Below are positions 8,547 through 21,965 of a stretch of DNA of 64,000 nt, one piece after another. A model generated the notes under the pieces. The model saw nothing but the letters and a program-made list of their open reading frames with translations, ran no database searches and was not told the origin of the DNA. The first letter of the stretch is position 1. Every line of letters starts with the position of its first letter. This stretch comes from Malurus cyaneus samueli (taxonomy: Eukaryota > Chordata > Aves > Passeriformes > Maluridae), in NCBI GenBank assembly GCA_009741485.1, contig CM019215.1, forward strand, positions 75,274,658 through 75,338,657. Direction: 5' to 3'. The position numbers and the translations under genes are program-made.

Positions 8547-11283
8547 GAAAAGAAGTTAATTTGAGATTTACCAGTTGTAAGAGCTATATTTGAAAATTAT
8601 TTCTAAATTGGAATAAAGCTAAATAATACTCGATGATCTCCAATTAACACTCCACAAAGTCTCCTTTGTGAATATTTAAACCTTTTTATTTTCAGGGAAA
8701 GTTTTTCAAAGGATTTTCTCTCATTTAGTTACACTGTAAATGTTAAACCATGAAGATGTAAAGAAAGATGGTAAATGGCATAGGTCTCAAAGAATAAGAG
8801 CTTCAGATTTACATTAGCTGAGAAGGTCAGGAACTTGTCCCACTTTGAACATAAGGAACTGGACTGCTGGCACTGATTAAATAAAAACCTGAGGTGTTCA
8901 CTGAATCTTGATACCTAGTTCCTAGATTAAAATAACCAGTCAAGCACTGGACATGGATGACTAGTAAGATAAAATGCAAAATACTACAAACCCATAATTA
9001 TTATTATTGTAAAAATCTTGGAAATAGCTTGAGTACGAGAAGTTCTTTACATTAACTCTCTTGGTAGGAAAGTGTAGCTATTTTTCCCATTGCTCTAAAA
9101 ATACATTATTTTTAATGTAATTAAAATTAAAGAATTTTGTAGAATAGTGTAGAATAGAATAGAATAATGTAATTAAAGAACATTATTTTTGGAAAATGAG
9201 TTTTTGCATTCAGACCTTCTGTGCTTTTTCTATTTTGAGACTTATAATGAACTTCAATAATAAAATAATAATAATAATATATCACAAGGTTCACTGTGAT
9301 ACTATGTATCCATTCAGTAATATTTATGAAAAATATTTGGGAAAAGAGTTATTTTATTTGAATTTTTATTATGTCCTCAGAATTCTGTGATATAACTAAC
9401 AGGATAGAATAGTTATCTTGTAGCAAGATACGAGACTCTTAAAATCCTCCTCAAATTCATTTTGTATTTCATACGATTGGACTGCCCAACTGGGCTGCTC
9501 ATAGAGCAATGGTCATGAAGTGTCAGATATTGCTGACTCCCATGAACTGAGACACGCAGACTCTAAACAAATCTGCAGATATGATCCTGAATTTGTGCAG
9601 AGGTTCTTCTTTCCTTCGTGTTTACTAACAAAGGAATTTGTTTCCACTTTTCTTCATGACTTTAGTGTGACATTATTTATTTACAGTAAAAGGTGTGACA
9701 TACCTCAGCTACCATAATGGGTCCGATATTAGGTGTTCTATGCAGTATGATAACGTGGTGTTCTATATAACCTGACATCAATATTCAGAAAAGCTTTAAG
9801 AACTCACATGTGCACTGCCTTGGAGTTAAAGACAATATAGAAAAAATCTCTATGATTGAAGTGATGTCTGGTTATCTTTAGAAATCGACAAAATGAGCAT
9901 TCTTTATAGGTGCATGGTGTTCCCTTCAAATTGACAGGCTGTATTTATGCTGAAAAGTGAAAATTCTAATTTATTGTATCATTTCAAGTAGAAATGTGAG
10001 AAAACTGGTAATGGGCATGAGGCTGGAGGAAGGATTACATTCCAGAAACTTTAAAGCCTTTTTGCTTTTAACTTATGTAAAGTTTGCACAATATCCTGCA
10101 ACTAAGACAAATGCTTGATTCAAGTGCTCCAAAATTCACGAGCCGAGGTTTGATATTTTCCATAAATACAAATAAATATAAAGAAATATTGTGCTATTAT
10201 GAGCCACAGGTATATAATGTAAGCCTCAGATAATATACTGCACTTCCGTGAATACACTTCTCAGAAGAGCTAATGCTGAAGAATAATGTTTCATGAGTAC
10301 ATTAAGAAAAATAGTAGTAAGGAAAGACACTATATATGGTGAAGAATTTAAAACTGAACAATACTTGCTGAGAATCCTGTGGAGAGGTAGAGATCTCTTA
10401 TGTTTCATTTGTTGATATGTACTGGGTTGATGCAGATTTTAATTTTAAAGAGCCCAAATATTTTTAATTTGGGTCATGCTTATTGTAACATTCTTGTGAC
10501 ATGGAGCTTGCAATATCCAAGCACTGAAAAAAATATAAATTGACATAGAATGTAATCTGCCTGAAAAGACTAAAAAGTTCCAAACATTAGTTTTTATGGC
10601 TATTTTCTTTAGCACTTGTTTTATTCACAAGCACCATCATAAAACAAACTAATTTATAAAGACCAGGCAATAAACATGATTTCTAGCCAACTGAAGCTCT
10701 GCAGACTGTATCATTTCATCATTTACCCTACTCCTCTTACTTGCTCAATAAATAGAAGTTTCCTGGAGTTACAGCCATCTACATCTTGCTGGACTGCTTG
10801 ACACACATTTTTATGGAGTTGATAGGTGCTTGTTTACAATGATTGTCTGTTTAAATGTAAGGGGAGTTATGTTTTGGGCTAGGTTTTGTTCTGGATATAA
10901 AGTACAGTTAATGCATGCTCCTAAATAATTCCTTACATGAACTCTGTTTTTGTAAACTGGATTAGGAGAGCGAAAGTGAGGTAAAAGAAAACTAGGCAAA
11001 GGACAAAAGGGATTTCTGAATAGTTTCCAAAATGTTGATCCTTCTAAGAATCCCAGCTGAAATATTCTTTTTTCTGTTTAGGTGTGCTGACTCCTTATAG
11101 AACCAGTGGCTTTTCTGGTGGAAGGACCACAGGAAGGGACTGACACTGTAAGTCTCCACAGTTCCTTTTGATCTGAAGATTCTGTGAATGATAACATTAC
11201 ATGTAACTCATTAAGTTAGAGAACTGTGAAATCAAGAGGTTGAAAAGACACAGTTTTAAGACTGGCTATCAAATGGAGTTCTA

Positions 11284-11417
11284 TCATATAATCACAGAAT
11301 GGTTGAGACTGGAAGGGATCTCTGGAATTCATCTGGTCTTGCACCTAAAGGAAGTTGTTCATCATGACATCTAGATGGATTTTTTTAGTACATTCAAGGA
11401 TGGTGACTCCACAACAC
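11284..11417 (-). mobile_element. CR1 LINE 3' end, minus strand
   Basis: 'AATCACAGAATGGTTGAGAC' and 'TGGAAGGGATCTCTGGA' mark the reverse complement of a CR1 3' UTR. 'GGTGACTCCACAAC' at about 11402 belongs to the same consensus. It is 5'-truncated, as is usual after incomplete target-primed reverse transcription, and lies directly beside the AT microsatellite at 11441. Confidence 0.82.
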
Positions 11418-11440
11418 ACATATCGGTATATGTAAGATTG

Positions 11441-11519
11441 TATATGTATATGTATTTTATATATAATATATATATAGATATATATATATATATATATATT
11501 ATTATATACATATGGGATG
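11441..11519. repeat. AT dinucleotide microsatellite
   Basis: Interrupted (TA)n with a pure run near 11480-11500 and flanking 'TATATGTATATGTAT'. It can pair with itself and yields low-complexity Ile/Tyr-rich frames on both strands, which are not genes. Confidence 0.95.
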
Positions 11520-14500
11520 CATGCATATATCACAAATTTAGAAATATATACATGATCCAAAAGGTCCACAGCAATGTGAGACTAATGTGAAGGGACAAAC
11601 TGAATACTGAGATATTGGTATTAGATTTTAAAGGAGAAGGTTTTCATATAAGCTCCTGGTCACCCATACTGATTTTATGACAATCCTTTTCTAAGAGTGC
11701 CAAGTCAGTGAAAATGTATTTGATGGTATTAGAGTCAGGTAAAAACTTTTAAGTAGATGAAGACTTTTTAAAATCCTGTCTTCCTGTTAGCAGCAATTGT
11801 GAATCTGGACATATTCACACATGCACCAAAAAAAGGGCACGAAAAACTCATTGATAAATGTATACTGTTATTGGAATATACAATTTATTTAAGCTATTTT
11901 AATGATAGTTAAATTATTAGACTATAAATATGTCATCAGAAACAACTAAGAAAAAGAAAGTCTGTAAAAATTAATGTGAATTATGTTTACTACTGTGCAC
12001 TATTTTTGCACATTTACTTCAAAAAAATAATCTATAAAATGTTTATGAAATCCATTAAAGTATATAAAAATGTACCATGTGATCTAAACAGCAATAAAAT
12101 GAGACTGTCTGTTGAAAATGTATATATTTCAGTTTTATAAACCATATTTCCAAGGAGAAATTAAAAAATCCATAATAAACATAATTTAGTTGCACTTTGT
12201 GAATAAACTTGTCAGTATTTATTACTCTATTGGCAACCATGTTTGTTAAAATGCAAACAAGAACCCATAACTATGATCTATGCAAATAAGCAATAATTTA
12301 TTATTTAAACAAACTTGAGATCTCACTTTTGTTTAAAGATTTTTGCATTTGCTGTGTCTGTATGTAGCTATATTTAACCCTCAAAGAAAACTTGTTTTTC
12401 TTCTATGTTATTAATGAATTTGTTTTATGCCTTACTCTATACTCAATAAACACCCAGTAAATATCTGTGAAAAGTAGTCCCAGTAGGCACATTGAGAATG
12501 AAGCTAAAACAGATCATTAACCTTATCTAATTTTGCCAGATATTTAAATCAGTCATTAACTAAATTATTTTCTATTTGTGCTAGTGTCAAACACATGAAA
12601 AGTGAAATTGAATCCAATTTTTATTTGATGTGAAGTAGAATTCTTTCAGTTTGCTGAAAACATTTACAGAACTTGGTTCAAGAGAGCTGATTGCTATATG
12701 AAAACCCTCATTTGATTCTCCATAACAAAGAGCAAAAACATTGAGAAATACTGACATGTATCCAGCCTTTGAAGAATATACTAAATACCACTTTTTTTAA
12801 TATATCATTAATCCAACTCCATAACATTTTATAACTATCAAATCACAGCATTAGCCTGTTTCACAATAATTGCAATTATGCAAATCATTTAAATGGCCAA
12901 AAATAATATAAAAAAAAGACATCAGAAATGAAACTCAACATTTCTAAGCTTCTGAGTAGACTCTCTGGCATCATTTTGGGGCCTGAATCTTGCTGTGATG
13001 TGCTGCAGTTCAAAGATGCTTAGATTTATCTTGTAAAGATTTGTCTGAAGGCATCAAGTTCTTTGTCTGCTTCAGATTTCTTTAAAGAACCTTACCTCTT
13101 TACTTTGACAGAGCATTCTACAATACAGAGAAGTTTCACCACCTATTTTCTTGTATCATTACTCTAAATGTCACATTTAGAGAGGTAATCACTTTACAGC
13201 TTCTTACATTACAGCAATCTTGGATATAACTGAATCAGGACAACCAAATAAATGTGAAATTCAGAGTTGTACTTAATGTGATGACACAAGCAGAAACAAG
13301 GATAACTGAAACTTAAGGTACACAAAAACACAATCTAAAATTTTTAAAAATGTAAAAAATTAAACTCTTGGTCTTGTTCCCAGCTGAGAGTGTAAATGTC
13401 ATACGGTTTATTTTTTTTAAGACTGGATAATCTGTTGGGTTTACATAAGAGTAATGACATAAGTTTTGCTGCGATCATTCCTGTAATGAATATGGTTGTG
13501 GACATTGAAGATCCAACTTCTAACTGCTGTCTGGGAAACCCTAGAGTTTGTTGGGTTTTTTTTTTCAGTGCACTCTGAATTGAAATCTATTTTGCAGAGC
13601 CAGCAGGTAGCTCTGTTGTTCAGATTGGGTTCTAGGCTTTGGAAAAGTAACCACAAGAAAGATGTCAACTTTGTGAATGAAGATACAGCATTTGAATTTA
13701 ACCTAACTTGATAATAGCATAAACTATACAAACCCATTGGAAACTGCGAAAAGTAGGAGGAAATGTGAAGACAGGCTTGACTGTCCATGGCAGATAATTC
13801 TTCTGTTTGGCTGGAAGAGAGCTATTCTTAGATATCATCTGGGAACACAGAAAGTACTCGTATGGGCAGGAGAGCATTGTGGCAAACAAAACAGAGAAGA
13901 TCTTGACATAGCATCAAAGAATGGCAAGAATCTGCACTTAAACAAACTGCTTGAAATGTGGCTTTGCTAATTTTTATGTGATGATGGAATAATTTAATGA
14001 AAATTCTGTTTGTTGATAATAATACTCTAAGTAATTGGTCAATAATGTGTCACTGTACTTTAAACTGTCAGTCACTTCACTGTTGGGATAGCTGTTCCCA
14101 CCTCTTAAGAGAGGTACCCCACAGACACCACCAGGAGATGTCCAAGAACAGACTAAAATTATTCTCAACTAATGCACAACAGTGCTCAGGCAACAAGGGT
14201 GATTTGTGCTTCTCTTACCTCATCAATCAGGGAAGTCTGAAATTCATCACAGATCCATTTACTTGGTGAGAGGTTACTCTCTTGAAAACCTGTGGACATT
14301 TCTTGATGAGATCTTGCTCTTATTCTGATAAATAATATTATTTCTGAAGCAAGCTGTGCTATAGTCCTTTACAGCAGAAATTTGAGCACTCCAGGTAGGA
14401 TCATACTGAAAATACTTTTGATTTGATGGCACTGTTGTGAACTTGAAATATTTAATCTATATACTATGTTGCATTATTGAATGTGATATGATGAAATGTT

Positions 14501-14755
14501 GTATGATGAAACAACAGCCTAGTTAGCCAATATAATTTTGTTCACAAACTTTGTTACCTCCATTTCTAACCTAGCCAGATTATTTACACTTGCTGTTCCA
14601 AAGGAAGAGCTCTTCCTAAGGCTCGAAAAATGGAGGAATTGTTGACCCTTACATAATTTGTTCTTCATATATTTCTCTTTAGTATCATGTCAATAGTGGG
14701 CTTTGGATAAATTCAAAAAATTCATATATAAATATATAAAATAAAAGATATTGTG
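11520..14755. other. Unique AT-rich stretch
   Basis: No gene or mobile element is recognised. A perfect 21-nt inverted repeat lies at 13162-13182. Overlapping open frames at 13396-14269 on both strands show no domain and no consistent coding strand. Confidence 0.6.
13162..13182. repeat. Perfect inverted repeat, 10-bp arms
   Basis: CTCTAAATGT, C, ACATTTAGAG. Single-base centre, no gene context. Confidence 0.85.
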
Positions 14756-14802
<47 letters not shown>

Positions 14803-14820
14803 ATATATATATATTATAAT
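14756..14820. repeat. (TATC)n microsatellite with AT tail
   Basis: About 11 uninterrupted TATC units (14756-14800) run into an AT dinucleotide stretch. Likely length-polymorphic. Confidence 0.96.
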
Positions 14821-15783
14821 ATTAAATAATATAAATATTATAATAGATATTTTATATAAATACAAAATTTCCTTTAACATCAATTTCAGAGATGTACTTG
14901 AGGAGACACTAAAAACATGATAAAATTTTAAGTGAGAAAACTTGTTAAATGTTAGCTTTTCAAGTAAAAGTAGATAATGATGTGAATAAGGACTTTTCTT
15001 TCTACATACGTAGAGGGAATCATGATTATTAATTAAAATTAAAAAAAAAACAAAAAAAACCAAACCAAAAAAAAAAAAACAACAAAAAAACACCAAAAAC
15101 AAAACAAAGACGGCACCTATTAAACTGCTGAGTTGCCCTATCCACACAGGATTTTCTTCACAATCTGTTTTAAAGCTACATTTCAGTACAAATCTCAAAA
15201 GACCAAAAATGCAACACAGTGTTAGATTAGGCAAGATAGTTTACTGACATGTCGTACACAGGAGATTACATCAATATTTTCTCAGTTATTCTTCTCCATA
15301 GATGCACAACTTGACATATCCTCAATGGAGCAGAAAGTACTCATTTTCTGGTTTTGAAAAGAAGCATATCTTGTCTATTTATGTATATATGCCATATATA
15401 TATGTTTTGTCTTTCAGATTTGTCACCTCTTATTTTTGTGACTGTCCATTGTGGTTTTACATACAATAATAAGCATGTGGTTTTGTGATTATATATTCTT
15501 TGTGGAAGAATGCATTCTGCTCAGAAATTCCTAAACAAGTCACATTTGAACCATACTGTATGGCCTCTTCCATCCAAAGCAAAATCTAACTTAGCATGGA
15601 AAATCACGATGAAATCATTAGGCCAATTGGTATCCCTTTTATTTCCTGTTAGTTTGGTTTGTCTGGGAAAGGTACTGAATTTTACTTGTTCTCTTACAAG
15701 TTTAGATGTGGACTGTGCAGCAAGAACTGAGAGTCAGTATCATTTAACAAAGAAAAGACATTCTTGAAATAGATCAAGTGCAT
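14821..15783. other. AT-rich spacer with an A-rich tract
   Basis: It contains the A/C tract at 15040-15108. A 147-codon minus-strand frame (14791-15234) is built from the microsatellite and that tract and is not a gene. Confidence 0.6.
15040..15108 (+). repeat. A-rich tract with C interruptions
   Basis: A runs broken by C and CC ('ACCAAACCAAAAAAAAA'), the same texture as at 3388, 16233, 30354, 34274 and 52050. Confidence 0.9.
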
Positions 15784-16160
15784 TGTTGTGGTCCAACCTT
15801 GTCCAGCCACATACTTTTCCCACATGAGTAGGGGGAGATAATTGAAAATATAACAATGAGAAAAACTTTTGAGCTGAGAAAATGTTTAATAGTGAAAGAA
15901 AAAAAAAAGTGCATAAAAACAAAGCAAAATATTCAATTCATTCACTACTTGCCAGGCACAAGCAAGTGTTCAGCCATCCCCAGGAAAAAGGGTGCAAAAC
16001 AGTTACTTGGAAAGCCAAATGTCATCTCTCCTGATGTCCCCCTGTTCTTATTTTCTCAGCTTTGTTCAATACAGGGTATGGAATGTACCTTTGGTTATTT
16101 GGGGTCACCTGTCTTAGCTGTAACCCTTTCTAACTTCTTGTGCACCCCCAGCCTAATTGA
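15784..16160 (-). mobile_element. Truncated LTR, minus strand, same family as 2799-3381
   Basis: It begins 'TGTTGTGGTCCAACCTTG', a decayed reverse of the LTR terminus. It contains 'GTGTTCAGCCATCCCCAGG', which matches the reverse complement of 'GGCTGAACACCTGCCTGCC' at 3182-3200. It ends near 'TTGTGCACCCCCAGCCT'. The part holding the LTR 5' third is missing. It is more diverged than the 2799 copy and so probably an older insertion or older subfamily. Confidence 0.75.
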
Positions 16161-16232
16161 TGTTGAGACAATATATGATAATAGTCCCCCACTTAAATAT
16201 TACCACCATTGTCAAGCAGTAGAAAATGTATA

Positions 16233-16353
16233 TTAAAAATAAAAAAAAAAAAAAATATCCCCCCAAACCCTCAATTAAAATCACAAGAGAAAACAGTGGA
16301 AAAAAAAAACAAAAAAAAAAACAAAACAAAAAAAAAAAAACCAAACAAAACAA
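16233..16353 (+). repeat. A-rich tracts with C interruptions
   Basis: Three A-rich blocks are separated by a short unique piece ('CCCCAAACCCTCAATT'), lying about 70 bp past the LTR fragment. Confidence 0.9.
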
Positions 16354-17863
16354 CTTTACAAATACATAGTCATCTACTCTAAGGAATTAATGAAATAACT
16401 AAAGATAATAAATGTGACCAAAATGATCAAGATTCATTCCTGGGTTATTTGTGAACAAAAAACTACAGCTTTTTTTATAATGAAATCTGGATTGTTGTTA
16501 CCACCCTTAAACCATAATTACAGTGCAATTTGAAGAAAAATATTTTATTAGACCAGTAGAGTTGTGTTACAGACTACTTTTTCTGTCTAAAACATACTAA
16601 TTATGTCTGAATGGCAACAAGCTTATGCTTTCAATGACTATGAACAAAATAGTTTATCTTAACTAAGATTATTTTTTGAGAAAAAATATTGCAGAACTTT
16701 TCAATTTGTACAGTCTCATGATTCAATTTAAGGCTTTATTGTGGAAGAGGAAGTAAACTTAAAAAATAGAGAGCAATGCAGCTCATAGCCTTTTCCAGAC
16801 TTGTCACCTCCTATGTGATTTCTATGCATTTTATGGATCAGTTATTTGTAAGTAGCTCTGCAGAAAACTCATGCCAGCTTTCAACCTTTGAAGAATACTA
16901 AGCAAAACAAAATCAAAACTGGATGTTCTCATATTTTCATGGGGAAAAATGTGCAAGGAGATACAGCAAAACGCTTTCACTTTTCATCACATCATGCCTA
17001 AATGAAGTCAGGAGTTATTTGGGGTGATGCATCATGAGCTACTAGAATAAAAGTGAATGCCTTTGTCAAGTTCTGTGCTGGTACACCTGGACTGTTTCTG
17101 GTATTTAAGCAAGACTAAATATCTCTATTTTAAAGATTTCTCCATAAAGGAGATATGTCTTTCTTATCATAGCTTACATATAACCTGCATCCTCACCTGT
17201 AATTCACATCTGTGTCCTCCATTCAATAAAGAACAGTTAAGCTCTTAATCTATATAAACACCCACTGTTATTTCCTACTCCCCAAACTAAATGGAAATGT
17301 TTTCCTCAAAGCAAGGTGACATTCTGACCAAAAATAATAAAAAAAAAATGGAGCATGCTTTATATAATGTGTTCATCTGCAGTTGCAGTAGGTAACCATG
17401 CTCTCTGTAGGAGTCTAAGGCTAATAATGAGCCCATCCAGCAGCTTTACAATCAACTGAACACGTGAAGCCTCTCTCCTCTGCCTGATTCTCATTTTCAG
17501 AAAAGAATTCAAACACCATAACTTTGTTTCATACTATTTTTCCCCAAAAATTTTCATAGATTAAAAAAAATTACTGGAAGGAGCTCAGAAGCAGAAAAAT
17601 TTGCACACCCCAGACTACATCTGTACATTGTAGGTGCAAGGGTACTGTGTTCTAGATCTGAGATGATGCACCACAAACTGCTTCCAAACCTTTGTTATTA
17701 CTGTCTGGAATGCAGCCCAGGCAGCATTAACAAGAGTTATCTAATAAACATTTCCTTCCCTTCTCTCTACATAACAAATTGCCCATAAATCTACTGGACA
17801 GTTTCTTAAATGTAGAAAAGATATCAGACCAACAGATTGTTGCTAAAAAAGAAAGCTTAGTAA

Positions 17864-17882
17864 GACCATAAGTCTTATGGTC
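17864..17882. repeat. Perfect inverted repeat, 9-bp arms
   Basis: GACCATAAG, T, CTTATGGTC. No gene context. Confidence 0.85.
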
Positions 17883-18348
17883 GGTACAGTCTCTTCAAAC
17901 AGGAGTGAAACTGGCAAGAAAAGCATCTTCCTGCACTGCCTACACCCTGTGCTCAGGAGGGAGGAAATATTACTGCAGTGGGGGTGTTTTCTGTCCCTAT
18001 TTTAACTTTCTGCAACTGAAATCCAGCATAACTACTATGTCCTGAAATGACTCGAACATCCAGAAATTGCCAGTAGAGGATGTTTCTTCTCTTGTTCATC
18101 ATTTGAATCTTGAACTGTAGAGTGTTAAAGTGAACACTGTGTTTTCTATTTCAAGATTTGAATCTCGAATACCATTTTTGTCTATTGGCTTTTGGAAAAT
18201 TGATTTTGAGCTCTCCAGCAATGTACAATGTAGATGAATTAAGGCACAATGAAACCATTTTTGAGATTTTTTAGAAGATGCTGGAGCTATCCAGGTCATA
18301 TAGTCACAAAGTCATTTTTTTTTTCCATACATCAAATAAAGTTACAAC

Positions 18349-18371
18349 AAAAAAAAAAAAAAAAAAAAAAA
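18349..18371. repeat. Poly(A) run
   Basis: About 22 A after 'GTTACAAC', about 80 bp before the next LTR. Confidence 0.9.
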
Positions 18372-18450
18372 TCCATAGCATCGTTATAAAAAAATAGTGA
18401 GTTTGTGTGTTTCATTTTCTGTACCAAAATCAGCGTGTCAGAACTTACAA

Positions 18451-18861
18451 TGTGTTGTGGTTTCAGAACGGTGTTCCCCAATTTAAAATTCTTATTGAAA
18501 CATTCTGAACCATGCACTGCTCGCTCACTCCCCCTATCCTTTCTCTTCCCTCATGGTGGGATGGAGAGGAGAACTGGAGGAACAAAAGGAAAAGATTAAA
18601 GACTGAGATGAGAACAATTAACTGGAAACAGCAAAGAGATAGGATACCAGGGGTAACTGCAACAGCGTTAATAAAAAGGTTGTACCAGAAAGGCTGCCCA
18701 CACGCAAACTGGCAATGTACAAACTGCTGCTGCTCTACCTGGCCAAAGAGACTCCCTCTCCCTGCCCCCATCAGTGATGTGAGGTGGGATGGAATAGTCC
18801 CTTCTGGCTACTTCAAATACTCACCCTGTCCTGGCTGGAAGCAAAATGTTGTCCTGAACTT
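18451..18861 (-). mobile_element. Solo LTR of a second bird ERV family, minus strand
   Basis: It starts 'TGTGTTGTGGTTTCAG' with 'GGTGTTCCCCAATTTAA', the reverse complement of the end of the plus-strand LTR at 53107-53454 ('AAACTGGGGAACACCATT'). Its far end 'CCTGTCCTGGCTGGAAGC...TTGTCCTGAAC' pairs with 'CAGGACAATTTTTCTGGTTC' at 53110. The two copies therefore belong to one family, in opposite orientation and 34 kb apart. 'GCTCGCTCACTCCCCC' is typical of this bird LTR family as I remember it. About 410 bp, near full length; no convincing target duplication is found. Confidence 0.8.
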
Positions 18862-21821
18862 TGTAAATCCAGATTCTTCTTGAAAAGCAGCATTCTAGAT
18901 GCTTCAAATGTGTAGCCTATTTTTGTGTCCTTGTTTCCTATGGAATTTAAAAAAAAAATAAATAAAAAAAGTGAAAATTTTAAGCTAGAAAGGAAAATTT
19001 AAGTGCAAAATGTATTTGCAAATTATCCCAACTTTATCATTAGTGGCTTGTTATTGATTTTACTTTTAAAAGTAGGAATAATTTCTGATAATACCTGGAA
19101 ATCAAGTAGACATGACAGTAAAATACACATAGAAACATTAATTTTATAGTGCAGGTCATAGTTTGGGATTTTTTTTTTTCCATTTTGTTCTTTCATTGAA
19201 ATGTTGTTCTTTTGTTTTCCTATACATTTCTCACTAAAAGCATACTTCCGTAGCTCCCTGAAGTATCCAGAAACGATAATAAAATGCATCACCTGAATCA
19301 AACCTGTCACTTCTAGCTGAAAATATATTATCAGTTCCTATAACACATTTTGTTGTAAAAAAAAGAAGGCAAAAAAGGTATTTTCCAAATCTCCCAGGTA
19401 AAACTTTGTAAACCATTATCAATAAATTTTATATTTAGCACATTGCTATCTACAAACAATAAGTGAAATAGTCTGCATATACACAACCTTGATACTTTGT
19501 TTAACTATTTATCTTATGGAAAAAGAGAACAAAACAAGAAAAATCCACTTTGCCAAATAGCTTCTCACAAGCATTTTCACCACAGCTATATCTTGCCTGA
19601 TTATTCAAGAGCAATAAATTATTTCTTATACCTCCCCAACTAATTTATTTCTGAATTCTGGATCTGTTTCCCAGATGGTAATATGAATACTTTCTTAAGC
19701 AAGTTGTTGTTTTTTGGGGTTTTTTTTTTGACACTTGTGAATTTTAAGAAAGTTTTCTGCTTAAGCAGGTACACAAGGACCTATGTCTGTGTAATACTCA
19801 TAGGGATATCTTTTTCTTCTGTAAGGTTCCGGGGGAACAAAAAGTTCTGTTTGCATGTGAAACAAAGACAATACATGTTTTGTCCACAGCTTTCCCAGTT
19901 GTGTACTTGAATATCAAATTATTATGGTGCATACTCAAACTATACGATAGCAGTAACAAGTCCTTTATGCATTCTGTTCCGTGTCAGGTATTGACAAGTG
20001 TTTTTAATTGTCTCTTAGAGAGTCTATGATTATGTTTCCCCATTTGTTAGCAGATGTGTATATTCTCAGTAATGACAGGGACCTGTCATTTTTCATACAA
20101 TGGTTGATAAGTTCTTTTTAACAAAAATTAGAAATTTCTTCAAGTGCTATAAATACCTATATCATACATCAAAGACCTTTGCCTATCGTTCCTGATAAAT
20201 CTTTATTTACTTTGTACTTTTAAGAAGTAATTTGATGTTTAAGGGTACACAGTGAGTAGTTCCACATAAGAGTTATATGCTTTTTTGCTTCCTGGGCCTA
20301 ATTTTGTTCTGAAATAATTGGATTATAAACCTTGGAGTAAGTAGGGAACTTGATTAAAGGGAAGAAGCTTTCCAGGGCTCTGAAGGCTGGAGTAATATTT
20401 TTTTTTTTTTGGTGAAAATTGAAATCACACTCCTCTGTGCACTCTGGTTTTAGCAAAATTCAAACTAATTTGAAAAAGGCAAAGTGAAAAAGGTATCTGA
20501 TGAACATGAAGGTTTGCCTTCACAAAGTCATTTTCTTGACTATTATGTTCTTGTTGTAATTGTTATTATTGCAACAAATTAATTAGTGAAAAAGGCAGTT
20601 CTCAATTTCACAAAGGGAATTTCATCTTGTTCAATTATTTGGAGAGCTTGTTGAGCTTCTTGGGCTTTAATGATCCAAGAAGGTAATTTTAGGACAGAAG
20701 CTGAAATCAAAAAATTAGAGCTCAATGGACTGTTTCAGAGAAATATGGGCTGATCTGAATAAACCACAATTAATTTAGCTCAACGAAATGTAGGTATCAT
20801 TAATTTAAGTATTCTGGTTTATTATTGCTCCAGCAATATTCCTGCATCATTCTAGCGAACAGACGGACAAACCCAGCTCTCACCTACACGACTGCACCAT
20901 GGTGGGTGGCATGGCTGCTCCTCAGCTACCACAGCCCACATTTTCACATCTAAAAGTAATATGGAATGAGTGCCAGTGCGAGTTGGTGTTGTGGATTGTC
21001 ATTTCTGTCTGCTCCCGGTGGATATTTTAACTCTTTGGCTCACATGGACGGCAGTCTGCTGGAGAGAGCGGGCAGGCAGGGAAACATGAAAGCCCTTGCA
21101 GAGATCGTCTGAGGTTGTGACTGAAAGCCCTTCATGCAAGAGCAGGTTAGCATTTGCATTATCCCATCACAAATGCACCCAAGAAAGCTTTGTCATTCTA
21201 AAAGAAACCTGTTTATTTAGCAAGAAAAACAGCCCAGGGAAGTCAACACAGGCAGGATACCACTGGTACCTTTGCTGGGGAAGCAGCTGGTCTCCTCTGC
21301 ATTTAGTTCAGTGTCCATTCAGAACAAAAATTTGAGGATAATGTAATCAAGATGTTTATTTACTTGTAAAATATATTGTAATCCCAATTGACCAAAACTA
21401 GAAAGTAATCAATAAATATTCAAAGATTATTGTGCTAGTTATGAAGTAAATTTAAAGTAAACTGTGAAAATTAAATATATTAGATTCATACCTCTTTCAT
21501 TCTTGCTCCTATCTCTGTGTAGGTCATACAGAATGAAACTAAAAAAGTCTATGTAATTAATGACTTTAACTGTTTTGAAAGCTATTTATTCCTTTTGAAT
21601 CTGACACTTTGAAGAGTTCAATGACAGAAATACCCAGAATTTGTCAGAAATTAACATAGAAAATATTTGTAGTGTAGAGGAAAAACATTAACCTAACGTG
21701 ATGTTTGGGAGATTCTCTTGTAAAATATCCTGATATAAAATTCAGTTTAAAAAGTAAATTTAAAATAGCTCATATTCAGTATGTAGAGCTGCCAGTAAGA
21801 GGAAAGAGCTCCAAACTCTAG
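18862..21821. other. Unique AT-rich stretch
   Basis: No gene or mobile element is recognised. Short T and A runs occur at about 18949, 19167 and 20398. A slightly GC-richer part at about 20840-21310 has only a 79-codon frame without a domain. Confidence 0.6.
21816..21821 (+). repeat. Left target-site duplication CTCTAG
   Basis: CTCTAG directly precedes the LTR and is repeated at 22325-22330 directly after it. Six bases fits ERVK-type integration. Confidence 0.75.
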
Positions 21822-21877
21822 TTTTGGTTGACGGGGACACCAGGTCACGCAGACACCAATATGATGAGCATGATCCG

Positions 21878-21883
21878 TTTATT
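21878..21883 (-). promoter_or_regulatory. LTR polyadenylation signal AATAAA
   Basis: TTTATT on the plus strand, AATAAA in LTR sense, about 55 bp before the LTR 3' end. This is the expected spacing for R/U5 of a short-U5 LTR. Confidence 0.6.
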
Positions 21884-21926
21884 TCTAATACAAGCTCCTT
21901 TTTATCTATTTTCATAAGCCAGCCTC

Positions 21927-21965
21927 TCTATATGATTAGTAATGCCTTTCTATATGATTAGTAAT
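21927..21965. repeat. Tandem duplication inside the LTR
   Basis: TCTATATGATTAGTAAT occurs twice with a 22-bp period. Direct repeats in U3 are common in retroviral enhancers, though this one may simply be a replication slip. Confidence 0.8.

Larger units (their letters stand above)
6406..11283. other. Unique AT-rich stretch with simple repeats
   Basis: No gene is recognised in this 4.9-kb interval. It holds a perfect hairpin at 7510-7531, a poly(A) run at 8520-8546, a short TAGAA repeat at about 9139-9168 and an ATA run at about 9265-9283. Confidence 0.6.
16354..18450. other. Unique AT-rich spacer
   Basis: No gene or mobile element is recognised. It holds a perfect inverted repeat at 17864-17882 and a poly(A) run at 18349-18371. 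Confidence 0.6.

Noticed and set aside
11345..11590. Ile/Tyr-rich frames on both strands
   Set aside because: They translate the AT microsatellite.
14791..15234. 147-codon minus-strand open frame
   Set aside because: It is composed of a (TATC)n/AT microsatellite and an A-rich tract, giving Phe/Ile/Tyr-rich low complexity.
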